Shown here in pieces: positions 35,366 through 44,900 of a stretch of DNA of 64,000 bases. Below the pieces are notes generated by a model. That model made no database searches and was not told the DNA's origin. It saw nothing but the letters and a program-made list of their open reading frames with translations. The number at the start of each line of letters is the position of its first letter. The first letter of the stretch is position 1. Source of the stretch: Thermoflexibacter ruber (GTDB lineage Bacteria; Bacteroidota; Bacteroidia; Cytophagales; Thermoflexibacteraceae); assembly GCF_900113045.1 (NCBI RefSeq), contig NZ_FONY01000005.1:1-64000 (forward strand). Direction: 5' to 3'. Made by a program: the position numbers and the translations under genes.

Positions 35366-36286
35366 TTAGGCAAGCATTTCTAAAATTCTATTCAAATCTT
35401 CCTCAGAAACAAAAGGAATTTTGATTTCGCCTTTATTATCCGCGCCTTTTTTAATTTGTACCTTTGTACCAAAGCGACTTGACAACTTAGATTGGAGTTG
35501 CAAAAGGGCATAGTCCGCAGGCTTTTTTTGTGAATTGGGCTTTTTCTCCTCTCTATCTGCTAATTCCCTAACCAAATCTTCCACCTTTCTTACAGAGAGG
35601 TCTTCCTCTATAATTCGCTTATAAATAGAGAGTTGGATATCCACACTGTCTATGTTGATAAGCGCGCGAGCGTGTCCCATGCTTACTTTGCCGTCCCGAA
35701 GACCTGCTTGAATATCGGGAGGGAGTTTGAGCAAGCGCAGGTAATTATTCACCGTAGTACGCTTCTTCCCTACCCTATCGCCTAACTCCTCTTGTTTCAA
35801 GTTGCATTCTGCTATAAGTCTTTGATAACTCAGAGCTACTTCCACAGGGTTGAGTTCTTCGCGTTGGATATTTTCAATCAGTGCCATTTCCAACATTTGT
35901 TGGTCGTTGCCTGTGCGAATATAAGCAGGAATTTCCGTCAAACCTGCCATCTTGGAGGCTTTCAGGCGACGCTCCCCAGAGATGAGTTGGTAGGTGTCTT
36001 CGTCTAATTGCCTAACTGTAATGGGTTGGATAATGCCTTGTACCTTAATAGATTCAGAAAGTTCTTTTAAGGCTTCTATATCGAAGTTAGTACGAGGCTG
36101 AAAAGGATTAACCTCTATTTTGTCCACAGGAATTAGGCTAAACTGCGTAGCTAAGTGCCTCAATTCTTCTAACTCTTTGGAAACGCCTTCCTCTGTAAGT
36201 ACTGTCCTGTTATCGCTTAGAAGTGCATCTAAGCCTCTGCCCATAGCACGTTTCTTCAACTGTGGTGTTTTTTTCTCGTCAGCCAT
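35366..36286 (-). CDS. parB: Chromosome-partitioning protein ParB
   Basis: The protein has 306 residues. The N-terminal Arg-rich start (RAMGRGLDALL) contacts ParA. The ParB/Sulfiredoxin CTPase fold contains VNPFQPRTNFD, GIIQPITVR and the GERRLKASKMAGL motif; the HTH follows with ENIQREELNPVEVALSYQRLI and KKRTTVNNYLRLLKLP. The C-terminal dimer domain is present (SSRFGTKVQIKKG...FVSEEDLNRILEML). ParB binds parS sites and spreads as a CTP-dependent clamp to segregate the replication origin. It is 13 bp downstream of parA in the same operon. No good parS was seen in the window. Such genes are often near oriC, but I see no dnaA or DnaA-box cluster here. Confidence 0.96.
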   Translation of the reverse strand: MADEKKTPQLKKRAMGRGLDALLSDNRTVLTEEGVSKELEELRHLATQFSLIPVDKIEVNPFQPRTNFDIEALKELSESIKVQGIIQPITVRQLDEDTYQLISGERRLKASKMAGLTEIPAYIRTGNDQQMLEMALIENIQREELNPVEVALSYQRLIAECNLKQEELGDRVGKKRTTVNNYLRLLKLPPDIQAGLRDGKVSMGHARALINIDSVDIQLSIYKRIIEEDLSVRKVEDLVRELADREEKKPNSQKKPADYALLQLQSKLSSRFGTKVQIKKGADNKGEIKIPFVSEEDLNRILEMLA

Positions 36287-36299
36287 TTTTATTTTTTAC

Positions 36300-37073
36300 T
36301 TATTTTGCAATTCCGTTTTTGTCCAAAATCTCTTGGGCTAAGTTCAAGTAACTTTGCGTACCCTTGCTTTCTGCATCATGAGCAATGGCAGGAAGTCCGA
36401 AACTTGGAGATTCACTTAGACGAATATTTCTTGGGATAATAGTCTTGAATACCAAGTCTTTAAAGTGTGTATTTACTTCCTCTACTACTTGGTTTGCCAA
36501 CCTAAGCCTTGCATCGTACATGGTTAGTAAAATTCCCTCTATTTCCAACTCTGTATTCAGTCTGCTTTGAATAATCTTAATGGTATTCAATAACTTACCC
36601 AAACCTTCCAAAGCAAAATATTCGCACTGCACAGGTACTATTACCGAATCGGAAGCAGTCAAAGCATTGACCGTAACCAAACCCAAAGAGGGCGAGCAGT
36701 CCACTAAGATAAAATCGTATTCGTTTTTGACTGTACCAAGGGCTTCCCTCATGCGTTCCTCGCGGTTTTTAATGTTAATCATCTCTATCTCAGCTCCTAC
36801 CAAATCTATATGCGAAGGAATAATATCTAAGTAATCAAAAGAGCTTGGTACAATGACCTCCTTGACATTGGTCTGATTAATCATGCAGTCATAAATACTT
36901 TTACGTACTTCTTTGGGGTTCATGCCCAAGCCAGAAGTAGAATTTGCTTGTGGGTCAGCATCTACCACTAAGGTTTTATATTCTAAGGCGGCTAAACTTG
37001 CGCCCAAGTTGATTGCAGTTGTTGTTTTTCCTACTCCACCCTTTTGGTTGGCAATAGCGATAATTTTACCCAT
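36300..37073 (-). CDS. parA: Chromosome-partitioning ATPase ParA (Soj)
   Basis: This is a 257-residue deviant-Walker-A ATPase. The start at 37073 gives MGKIIAIANQKGGVGKTTTA; the open frame goes on to 37136, but the extra 21 residues are unrelated to the family. Seen: the P-loop KGGVGKTT, the switch motif VDADPQANST, and DFILVDCSPSLGLVTVNAL. It drives origin segregation with ParB. It is transcribed leftwards from a promoter at 37134-37166, divergent from pyrG. Confidence 0.96.
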   Translation of the reverse strand: MGKIIAIANQKGGVGKTTTAINLGASLAALEYKTLVVDADPQANSTSGLGMNPKEVRKSIYDCMINQTNVKEVIVPSSFDYLDIIPSHIDLVGAEIEMINIKNREERMREALGTVKNEYDFILVDCSPSLGLVTVNALTASDSVIVPVQCEYFALEGLGKLLNTIKIIQSRLNTELEIEGILLTMYDARLRLANQVVEEVNTHFKDLVFKTIIPRNIRLSESPSFGLPAIAHDAESKGTQSYLNLAQEILDKNGIAK

Positions 37074-37389
37074 GATGTTGTTTTTTTCAATGCTACATGA
37101 ACTGTTTAGCAAATATGCACGATTTTGGCGTTGCAAATATAAATTTTTACCAGATTTTTAATGCAATTAGGCAGAAAGATTTTTCTCTGATGGGCTTATA
37201 AAGCATACTGACTAAGGAAACAAGTTTTAATATTTTGATTAGCAAAGTTTTATAAGAATATTTTTTGTAAATCAATTTTTATCTCAGTATAATCCTCTGG
37301 CAAATAATATTGTTACCCTTTGTAAAGCATATTTTTTTAAGTAGATTTGCACCCAAATTTTTTGAGCATCTTTAAACTGCATCTAAATC
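37074..37389. promoter_or_regulatory. Divergent promoter region of parAB and pyrG
   Basis: The 316-bp intergenic region carries one promoter in each direction. For parA: TATATTTG on the minus strand (37141-37134) with TTG (37166-37164) 22 bp upstream. For pyrG: TTTG at 37319-37322 and TAGATTTG at 37342-37349, spacer 19 bp, an excellent match, predicting a leader of about 33 nt. The rest is AT-rich, and I see no small gene in it. Confidence 0.65.
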
Positions 37390-39009
37390 GTGGCTAATAC
37401 TAAATATATTTTCGTTACAGGAGGAGTTACCTCTTCCTTGGGCAAAGGCATTGTTTCTGCTTCTTTGGCAAAATTGTTGCAAGCAAGAGGTTTCTCTGTA
37501 ACTATCCAAAAGTTTGACCCCTATATCAATGTCGACCCCGGCACCTTGAACCCCTACGAGCATGGAGAGTGCTATGTAACCGATGATGGTGCAGAAACTG
37601 ATTTAGACTTAGGGCATTACGAGCGTTTTCTCAATATTCCTACTTCCCAAGCCAACAACGTAACCACAGGGAGAATCTATTACAACGTGATTATGAAGGA
37701 AAGAGAAGGTGCATATTTGGGAAAGACAGTGCAGGTTATCCCTCATATTACTGATGAGATTAAACGCAACTTTTTTGCTCTTGGGCAAACAGGAAAATAT
37801 GACATCATCATTACAGAAATAGGTGGTTGCGTGGGCGATATAGAATCTTTGCCTTTCATAGAAGCAGTACGTCAGGCTCGTTGGGACTTAGGTCCTGAAA
37901 ATGTCATTGTGATTCACCTCACTTTGATTCCTTACCTAAAAAAAGCAGGAGAACTAAAAACTAAACCTACTCAGCACTCTGTAAAAAAACTCTTGGAAGA
38001 GGGAATCCAACCTCAAATTTTAGTTTGCCGCACTGAGTATCCGCTACCTTATGATATTCGCAGAAAATTAGCTCTATTTTGTAATGTGGACATCAATTCA
38101 GTAATTGAGTCTATTGATGCAGAAAGCATTTATGATGTCCCTTTGCTAATGCGTAGGGAAAGGCTGGACGAGATAGTATTAGAAAAACTGCAACTCCCTA
38201 AGAATCAAACGTTAAATATAGAGGATTGGAAGCAATTTTTAGGGAAACTAAAAAACCCTACTAATGAGGTAAATATTGCCTTAGTGGGCAAGTATGTAGA
38301 ACTTCCCGACGCATATAAGTCTATTTCTGAGGCATTTGTTCATGCAGGAGCAGAAAACGAATGTAAAGTAAACCTTAGTTTTATTCGTTCCGAAGAACTG
38401 ATTAGCATAGACGAAGTGGATAGCAGATTGGGGGACATGGACGGCATACTGGTCGCTCCCGGTTTTGGCGATAGAGGAATTGAAGGAAAAATTAGAGCAG
38501 TAGGTTTCGCAAGGGAAAAAAATATTCCATTTTTTGGCATCTGCTTAGGAATGCAATGTGCAGTGATAGATTTTGCAAGGAATGTCCTTCACTTAGAAGG
38601 GGCAAACTCTACGGAAATGAACAAAGAAGCACCGCACCCTGTAATAGACATGATGGAAGACCAAAAGAAAATCACAATGAAGGGTGGAACGATGCGTCTG
38701 GGTGCGTACCCTTGTGAGTTAAAAAAAGATTCTTTGGCATGGAGCATTTACAAGAAAAAAGAAATCCAAGAACGCCACAGACACCGTTACGAGTTCAATA
38801 ACAATTATTTAACTCAATTTGAGCAGGCAGGTATGATTGCCTCTGGTATCAACCCCACTACCCAATTGGTGGAGATTATGGAGTTAAAAAATCATCGATA
38901 CTTTGTAGGGGTACAGTTTCACCCTGAATTAAAAAGTACAGTAGCCAACCCACACCCACTTTTTGTGCGTTTTGTCAAAGAAGCGATAGAGTACAGAAAG
39001 GAAAAATAG
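37390..39009 (+). CDS. pyrG: CTP synthase
   Basis: The protein has 539 residues and starts at GTG. It makes CTP from UTP, ATP and glutamine. The N-terminal amidoligase domain is intact ([47 protein letters not shown]). The C-terminal class I glutamine amidotransferase domain has the triad C385 (FFGICLGMQ), H511 and E513 (QFHPELKS). Length and motifs are standard. It has its own consensus promoter and ends one base before the stop codon of the convergent divIVA-like gene. Confidence 0.97.
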   Translation: MANTKYIFVTGGVTSSLGKGIVSASLAKLLQARGFSVTIQKFDPYINVDPGTLNPYEHGECYVTDDGAETDLDLGHYERFLNIPTSQANNVTTGRIYYNVIMKEREGAYLGKTVQVIPHITDEIKRNFFALGQTGKYDIIITEIGGCVGDIESLPFIEAVRQARWDLGPENVIVIHLTLIPYLKKAGELKTKPTQHSVKKLLEEGIQPQILVCRTEYPLPYDIRRKLALFCNVDINSVIESIDAESIYDVPLLMRRERLDEIVLEKLQLPKNQTLNIEDWKQFLGKLKNPTNEVNIALVGKYVELPDAYKSISEAFVHAGAENECKVNLSFIRSEELISIDEVDSRLGDMDGILVAPGFGDRGIEGKIRAVGFAREKNIPFFGICLGMQCAVIDFARNVLHLEGANSTEMNKEAPHPVIDMMEDQKKITMKGGTMRLGAYPCELKKDSLAWSIYKKKEIQERHRHRYEFNNNYLTQFEQAGMIASGINPTTQLVEIMELKNHRYFVGVQFHPELKSTVANPHPLFVRFVKEAIEYRKEK

Positions 39010-39010
39010 T

Positions 39011-39784
39011 TTACAAGCTATCGAAAAAAGAAGCCAAGTCTTGATTTTCTGAGATATTGATAGCACTTTGCTGTGCAAAGTGAGAGCCATTTACTCCATT
39101 TACATAGGCAGGAGGTTCAGAAAGCTCATTTATGTTGCTTTCTGTTTTCTTTTGAGAATTGGGATAGTTTTTATCTAAATTTTGTAGGGTTTGCTTGGTT
39201 TGCTCATTATTTCTTTGCATGAACTCATTGGCTTTCTTTATTTCTTCTTCGTAAAAAACGGTACGCTTGTAGGTATCTATTTGTGTAATTTTCCCAAGCG
39301 TATCTTTCAAGAAATCCGTCATCTGTGAAGTGAGTTTTTCTTTTTGCTTCTCTATCAGCCTGTAGCTGTAATCCAGTTTCCTCAATTCTTCTCTCATCTG
39401 AGCCAAAGAATTATAAGCCAACTGGTTGGCTTCGCGAGTTACTATTTTGGCTTGTGTTTTTGCTTCCTCTATAATCTGATTGGCTTTTACTTGACCCTCC
39501 TGAAGTATCAAATAGGCTTCCTTTTGGGCTTGTTCTCTTAAAACATGGTTGCTCTGCTCTAAATCTTTTAAAGTAGTGAGTAAAGAGGCTTCAATTTGGC
39601 GAAGGCGATTAAGTTCGTTGAGGGCTTCGGCTAATCTTCGCTCCAAATCTTCATTTTTGACAGTCATATTCTCCCATGCTACGGACATAGCTTGTAAAAA
39701 AGCATTTACGTCTTCTTTGTCGTAGCCGCCAAAGGTTACTTTGTCAAAAGACTTTTTGCGAATATCTAAAGGGGTTACTTTCAT
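39011..39784 (-). CDS. DivIVA-domain coiled-coil protein
   Basis: The product is 257 residues from 39784 (MKVTPLDIRKKSFDKVTFGGYDKEDV); a start at 39796 would add four residues. The first ~60 residues match the DivIVA lipid-binding domain (PLDIRKKSF, GYDKEDVNAFLQ). A long coiled coil runs from ~45 to ~210, with the KEAYLILQEGQVKANQIIEEA segment typical of DivIVA-like proteins, then a low-complexity tail ending ASFFDSL. DivIVA proteins sense membrane curvature and organise cell poles or division sites in Gram-positives; Bacteroidota homologs exist, but their role is not defined. It is 85 bp from nuoJ on the same strand. Confidence 0.85.
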   Translation of the reverse strand: MKVTPLDIRKKSFDKVTFGGYDKEDVNAFLQAMSVAWENMTVKNEDLERRLAEALNELNRLRQIEASLLTTLKDLEQSNHVLREQAQKEAYLILQEGQVKANQIIEEAKTQAKIVTREANQLAYNSLAQMREELRKLDYSYRLIEKQKEKLTSQMTDFLKDTLGKITQIDTYKRTVFYEEEIKKANEFMQRNNEQTKQTLQNLDKNYPNSQKKTESNINELSEPPAYVNGVNGSHFAQQSAINISENQDLASFFDSL

Positions 39785-39881
39785 CACCGAATTCATATTA
39801 AACTATAGGGCAAACGCAAGATAAATAAAAAACGAGATTTATACAATATAAGTTTCTAAAAATTATGCCAATCTGTTAAAA

Positions 39882-40403
39882 TCATACTTTTCTCCCTGCT
39901 ATTAAGGCAGTTCCGACTAAGGCAAGCAAGAGCAAAACCCCCACTACTTCCAAAGCCAATACCTGATGAGTCATCAATTGCAGCCCTATTGGTTCTATGG
40001 TAGAGGCAGGGTGGTTATTTTTGTGTGTCTGATGCGTAATTTCTTGAATCCAAGCTAAACTTTGGAAATCAGTCTTGAAAATCAATGAGATAAGTAAAAC
40101 AAAAACACCAACTCCCAGCAAGCCAGCTATCAAAGGATATTGGTGAGAGGTTAAGATTTTGCCATTTTGTAACTTATTGGTAAACATTACTCCAAAAATG
40201 AGCAAAATCAGTATGCCACCTACATAAACCATGACTTGTGTAACTGCTACTACATCAGCCATTAGAAAAACATAAATTCCTGCAATGCCAACAAAAGTAA
40301 GCAAGAGCGTAAAAGCTGCATAGATTACATTCTTGGTAAATAAAATAAAAATAGCAGAAAAAAAGACCAAAGCTGCAAATGAGTAAAATACAACTAACTC
40401 CAT
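39882..40403 (-). CDS. nuoJ: NADH-quinone oxidoreductase subunit J
   Basis: This is a 173-residue membrane protein with about five hydrophobic helices. The NuoJ signature is clear: YAAFTLLLTFVGIAGIYVFL followed by VAVTQVMVYVGGILILLIFGVM. NuoJ is a membrane-arm subunit of respiratory complex I. The remaining nuo genes are not in the window, which is unusual because nuoH-nuoK normally flank it. The gene is followed by the divIVA-like gene; the nearest upstream genes are the divergent tRNAs. Confidence 0.9.
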   Translation of the reverse strand: MELVVFYSFAALVFFSAIFILFTKNVIYAAFTLLLTFVGIAGIYVFLMADVVAVTQVMVYVGGILILLIFGVMFTNKLQNGKILTSHQYPLIAGLLGVGVFVLLISLIFKTDFQSLAWIQEITHQTHKNNHPASTIEPIGLQLMTHQVLALEVVGVLLLLALVGTALIAGRKV

Positions 40404-40549
40404 AAATTGCCAATGCTACAAAATTTCTAAACCGCAAATAAAGTAAAGTATTTTGAAATAAGAAAACTGTAAATCAATATTTTACTCATCAAGCCTAAAA
40501 GGTGCATCAACTCTTATGTATCCAAATGAATATTTTTTTTAAAAATAGT

Positions 40550-40580
40550 TTTGCGATTTCGTAAAAACTACTTACCTTTG
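40550..40580 (+). promoter_or_regulatory. Promoter of the tRNA genes
   Basis: TTTG (40550-40553) and TACCTTTG (40573-40580) are separated by 19 bp, an ideal Bacteroidota promoter, 39 bp before the first tRNA. Confidence 0.75.
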
Positions 40581-40619
40581 CACCGCAATTAACGATTTTA
40601 ACCAATCAACATACATCAT

Positions 40620-40704
40620 AGAGGGATGGCTGAGCGGTTTAAAGCGGCGGTCTTGAAAACCGTTGACTGTAACAGGTCCGGGGGTTCGAATCCCTCTCCC
40701 TCTG
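40620..40704 (+). tRNA. tRNA-Ser (anticodon TGA)
   Basis: The 85-nt gene has a perfect 7-bp acceptor stem (AGAGGGA with TCCCTCT), an anticodon loop with TGA at 40654-40656 (reads UCA), a long variable arm as in all tRNA-Ser, and a T arm with GTTCGAATC. The discriminator is G; CCA is not encoded. Confidence 0.95.
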
Positions 40705-40714
40705 CTAAAAATTC

Positions 40715-40745
40715 TGCCAAAGTGAATAGCTTTGGCAAAGTTTTT
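40715..40745 (+). terminator. Hairpin terminator between the two tRNAs
   Basis: An 8-bp stem (TGCCAAAG 40715-40722 with CTTTGGCA 40730-40737) has a 7-nt loop and is followed by AAGTTTTT. It may only partly stop transcription, since no separate promoter is obvious before the next tRNA. Confidence 0.65.
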
Positions 40746-40762
40746 AAAAAGTAGCCTTACTT

Positions 40763-40836
<74 letters not shown>

Positions 40837-40846
40837 CTGCAAGTAG

Positions 40847-40879
40847 AAAAACCTTTGCAATTTTTTTGCAAAGGTTTTT
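40847..40879 (+). terminator. Terminator after the tRNA genes
   Basis: A 14-bp stem (40847-40860 with 40866-40879, core CCTTTGCAA) and 5-nt T loop, ending in TTTTT. Being flanked by A-run and T-run, it may work in both directions. Confidence 0.88.
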
Positions 40880-40962
40880 ATTTTGTTAGTATTCAAGAGT
40901 TAGCGAATATCTATTTTCTTATTAATAAAGTACCTGGTGGCTTGGAAAGCTAAACCCAAAGT

Positions 40963-41673
40963 TTAATTCACTTTCTTGATAGAGCCAGAGCCACTGCTTT
41001 TAAAGATTTGTTTTTGTGGATTACCCGCAAAACGAATATCCCCAGAGCCAGAAACTCTGGCATCGAGTTCTTCGCTTGCATGTACCTTAGCATTACCAGA
41101 ACCAGAAATATTTATTTTAGTGAAAGAAGATTTCAAGTCTATTGCTTGCACATCGCCAGAACCAGAGATACTAATACTTTGTTCTTTGGTATTTCCTGTA
41201 ATTTCTATATCTCCTGAACCACTCAAAGAAACGTTTAACCTTTGTGTTGCTAATGCGCCTTTAAACTTACCAGAACCCGAAAGGGCTAATTCAAAATCTT
41301 CACTTTTGATAGTGGATTTGGTGCTGATGCGAGAAGAACCACTCGAGTTTATTTTTTCTAAGTTCTTGTAAGTTAGTACTATATCTACTGTATAGTTATA
41401 ATTATTCCTTGAATTCCATTTATCATTGCGAATACGAATGTTGAGTGTGCTACCTTCGTTTTCAGTAATAATGTCGTCTAAGTCAATTCCTGAAGCTGTA
41501 ATTTTTACACTTTCAGTATTCCCTTCTTGGAGCGTTACATTGAAGCTACCTCCAATTTTTACAGTTTTGAAAGCTTCAAGTTTTCTTTCCTCAGTCTTTT
41601 GGGCAAAAACTGACTGACTAATTAATGCTATGCTAAGCACAATCATCAAATATAAGATTAAATGTTTTTTCAT
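40963..41673 (-). CDS. Exported head-GIN (DUF2807) beta-helix protein
   Basis: The protein has 236 residues. A signal peptide (LILYLMIVLSIALISQSVFA) is followed by the DUF2807/head-GIN domain (FKTVKIGGSFNVTLQEGN, VKITASGIDLDDIITENEGSTLNIRI). The remainder is a regular ladder of SGSG-containing turns (LSGSGKFKG, LSGSGDIEI, ISGSGDVQA, ISGSGNAKV, VSGSGDIRF) that would form a small right-handed beta-helix. Such proteins are abundant in Bacteroidota, exported and of unknown function. It is divergent from the giant beta-helix gene and ends downstream of the tRNA terminator. Confidence 0.85.
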   Translation of the reverse strand: MKKHLILYLMIVLSIALISQSVFAQKTEERKLEAFKTVKIGGSFNVTLQEGNTESVKITASGIDLDDIITENEGSTLNIRIRNDKWNSRNNYNYTVDIVLTYKNLEKINSSGSSRISTKSTIKSEDFELALSGSGKFKGALATQRLNVSLSGSGDIEITGNTKEQSISISGSGDVQAIDLKSSFTKINISGSGNAKVHASEELDARVSGSGDIRFAGNPQKQIFKSSGSGSIKKVN

Positions 41674-41806
41674 ATTGAAATAATGTGTTTAAATTTTTGG
41701 TTGAAAGACACAAGAAAAAAAGAAGAGTTGCATTCTACACAAAAAACTTAAAAAAGAATTTACCTAATAAGAAATAACCAAGTTGAAAATTTTGTTATCT
41801 GTATCA

Positions 41807-41837
41807 TTCGTTTTAAAAAAGAATTTTCATAAATTTG
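41807..41837 (+). promoter_or_regulatory. Promoter of the giant beta-helix gene
   Basis: TAAATTTG (41830-41837) matches the -7 consensus; TTCG (41807-41810), a near match to TTTG, lies 19 bp upstream. The predicted leader is ~75 nt, which supports the ATG at 41919 rather than the TTG at 41835, which lies inside the -7 box. Confidence 0.5.
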
Positions 41838-41918
41838 TTAATCAATTACTGTTCATCGCCCAACAAAAAAAGACTTTCTATCGTACCCACTAAAGCAATA
41901 ATAATTACTCACTTACTT

Positions 41919-44900
41919 ATGCGTATTTTTTTTAGATATAGCTTATTTTTTATCGTTGTATTACTTTCTCTAAATGTTCAGGCACAAACCTACAATGTAG
42001 CTAACGGAGATGTTGCAGGGCTAATTACAGCTATCAACTCAGCTAATACAGATGGAGGAAATAGTATTATCAACTTAGCAGTGGGGGGAACTTATACCTT
42101 GACAGTTGTAAACAATACTGGAGCCTCTGGGGACAATGGGCTTCCTATTATTTTACTCGATGGTACATTGACTATCAACGGCAATGGCGCAACTATTAGC
42201 AGAGGTGCAGGTCCCAATTTTCGTATTTTTGAGCTAGCAGCTAATGCCAACTTCACTGCCAATAATTTGAGAATTACCAATGGTTTTGCTACTGCTACAG
42301 GTGGTGGGGCTATTTTAGGCATACCGGGCAGTGCAGTTACGTTAAATACTTGCACTATTGAAAATAATCAATCAGCGGTGAATAGTAGTGCTATTTTGGT
42401 TACTAATACAGGAACTTCCCTTGTAATGAATAGATGCACTGTGAGAAACAATGCAGGAAGTGGAGTATTTGCTGTAGGTGGAGCAACTTTTACTATCAAT
42501 AATAGTACAATCTCTGGCAATGGAGGCAATGGCATTAATACTACAGCCACAGATAACTGCTCGATTACAAATTCTACCATTAGTGGAAATGGAGTGAATG
42601 GAATATTGTGGGAAACAGGTACACTTAATTTAATAAACTGTACTATAGCTAATAATGCTACAGCAGGATTTACTTTTGGGATAGGTACTCCCGTCATGAA
42701 CTATCAAAACTGTATATTTGCCAATGGGACAAATATTGCAGGTGCAGGTACGGCTACCAACCAAGGAGGGAGTGTTTTGGCAGGTTTTCCTGTGGTATGG
42801 CTCGCTGCTTTGGCTGATAATGGTAGTTTTGTCCAAACTCACGCCTTGCTTGGAGGGAGTCCAGCGATTAACGCAGGAGTAAATATGCCCAGTCTGCCTC
42901 CAGCTATCGACCAAAGAGGAGCATCTCGTATAGGGCAGTTAGATGCAGGGGCTTTTGAGTTTAATGGCGTTTTGCCTACCGTAGTTACTAATACTCAAGA
43001 TGACGGCTTTGGCTCGCTTCGGCAAGCTATCCGAAGTGCAAACTTTAACGGAGGAGCGCAAACTATTAGTTTTAATATTCCTATTGCTGACCCCAACTAT
43101 GTAGCCCCACATTGGACGATTACCTTAGCTTCTATTTTGCCAAGTTTTACTACTCCTATCAACTTAGACGGTACTTCGCAAACAGGTTATGTGGCTAATA
43201 CTTCTACTACAGGAAACAATGCCGTTTTACCTATTATCTTGAATGCCAATGGGACAGGGCATGGGCTTATTTTAAATGATGCTACTGCGGCAAACTCAAC
43301 TATTCAAGGTATCAGAATAACCAACTGGGGAACGGGAGTAGGTGATATTGGTATTTTGGTAGGGGATTTTGGCAATGCCACAGGCTCTACGATTCGGAGT
43401 TGCGTTATTGACAATGGTTATATTGGTATTAGTATCCCACAAACGACTAACACCACTATTGGGGGAATAGCTTTAGCGGATAGGTGTGAAATAACTAATT
43501 GTTTTACAAGTATTAGCTTAAACAACCCTGCCTCAATAGGAAATAGAATTCTTGGAAATTTAATTTATGCTAATACAGGAACAGGAATTGGCATTGATAT
43601 AAATGCTGACGGGGTTACTACCAACGGACCCAACCCACGTATTTTACCTAATCAAGGACAAAACTTCCCCACACTTGCTTCTGCAATTGCAGGGGCGACC
43701 AATACTATAATTGCAGGCGTTCTCAATAGCCAAGCAACAAGAAATTATAGAATAGAGTTTTTTTCAAGTGTAACCCCCAATCTCTCTGGAAATGGAGGCG
43801 GTGAAAACTATTTAGGCTTTATCAATGTAACTACTGATGGTACAGGTTCAGTTAATTTTAATTATACGCACCCTGCTGTACTGCCCGCAGGATTATACAT
43901 TTCCGCTACAGCTACCGACTTAACTGCTAATAATACCTCTGAATTTGCCATTAATGTTAATGTGGTACCTTCAGTTTTTGTTGTCAATAGCACAGGCGAC
44001 CAAGGTGATGTAGCACTTGGAGGTGTTTTGGGCGATGGTATTTGTGGAAATGGAATTACTTGTACGCTTCGAGCTGCTATTGAGGAAGCCAATGCCTTCG
44101 CAGGAACACAGACCATTGCTTTTGGCATTCCTATTGTCGACCCTAATTATTTTGCTGCACCTACCCCCTATTGGTCTATCCGACCACTTTCTTTTTTGCC
44201 TGTGATTACGGAAACCCTTATTATAGACGGCTGGTCGCAAACAGGTTTCAGTGGTACTCCTCTCATAGAAATAAATGGGGTAAACTTAAGTAATAGTTTT
44301 GGTTTAAATATCCAAGCTACTGATTGTGAAATCAGAGGGTTAGTCATCAATAATTTTAATAGTGGCGGTGGGGGCAATGATGTAGGCATCGGTATTTTTG
44401 CCAGCGTGCCTACGAATATGAATAACTGGATTTATGGCTGTTATATAGGCACAGATATTACAGGAGCTATTTCCGTCCCTAATGACCAAATAGGTATTTG
44501 GATAAATACTAATGCCAACAGCAACTTAATAGGAACGAATGGAGATGGCATAAACGATATTCAAGAAAGAAATATCATCAGTGGGAATGGCGGCTATGGC
44601 ACAAGTGCGGAAATACGCATACAAAGTACTGATAATATCATTAAAGGGAACTACATTGGTATCAATAGAAATGGAACAGCAGATATTAGCCCTGCCCAGC
44701 ATGGGCTTTGGATAAGTAATGGAAATGGGAGCATTATTGGAGGGACATCAGCAGTAGAAAGAAACGTTATCGGAGGGGTAAATCAAAATGCCTTAGTCTT
44801 ACAAAACTCCTCAAACTGCACAGTAAAGAATAACTATTTGGGAACAAATGCAAGCGGGACAGCCTCTATTCCCAACAACATAGGTATTTTAATTCAGCAA

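Noticed and set aside
37074-37389. Possible replication origin next to parAB
   Set aside because: AT-rich, but I saw no cluster of DnaA boxes, no dnaA or dnaN, and the region is explained by two divergent promoters.
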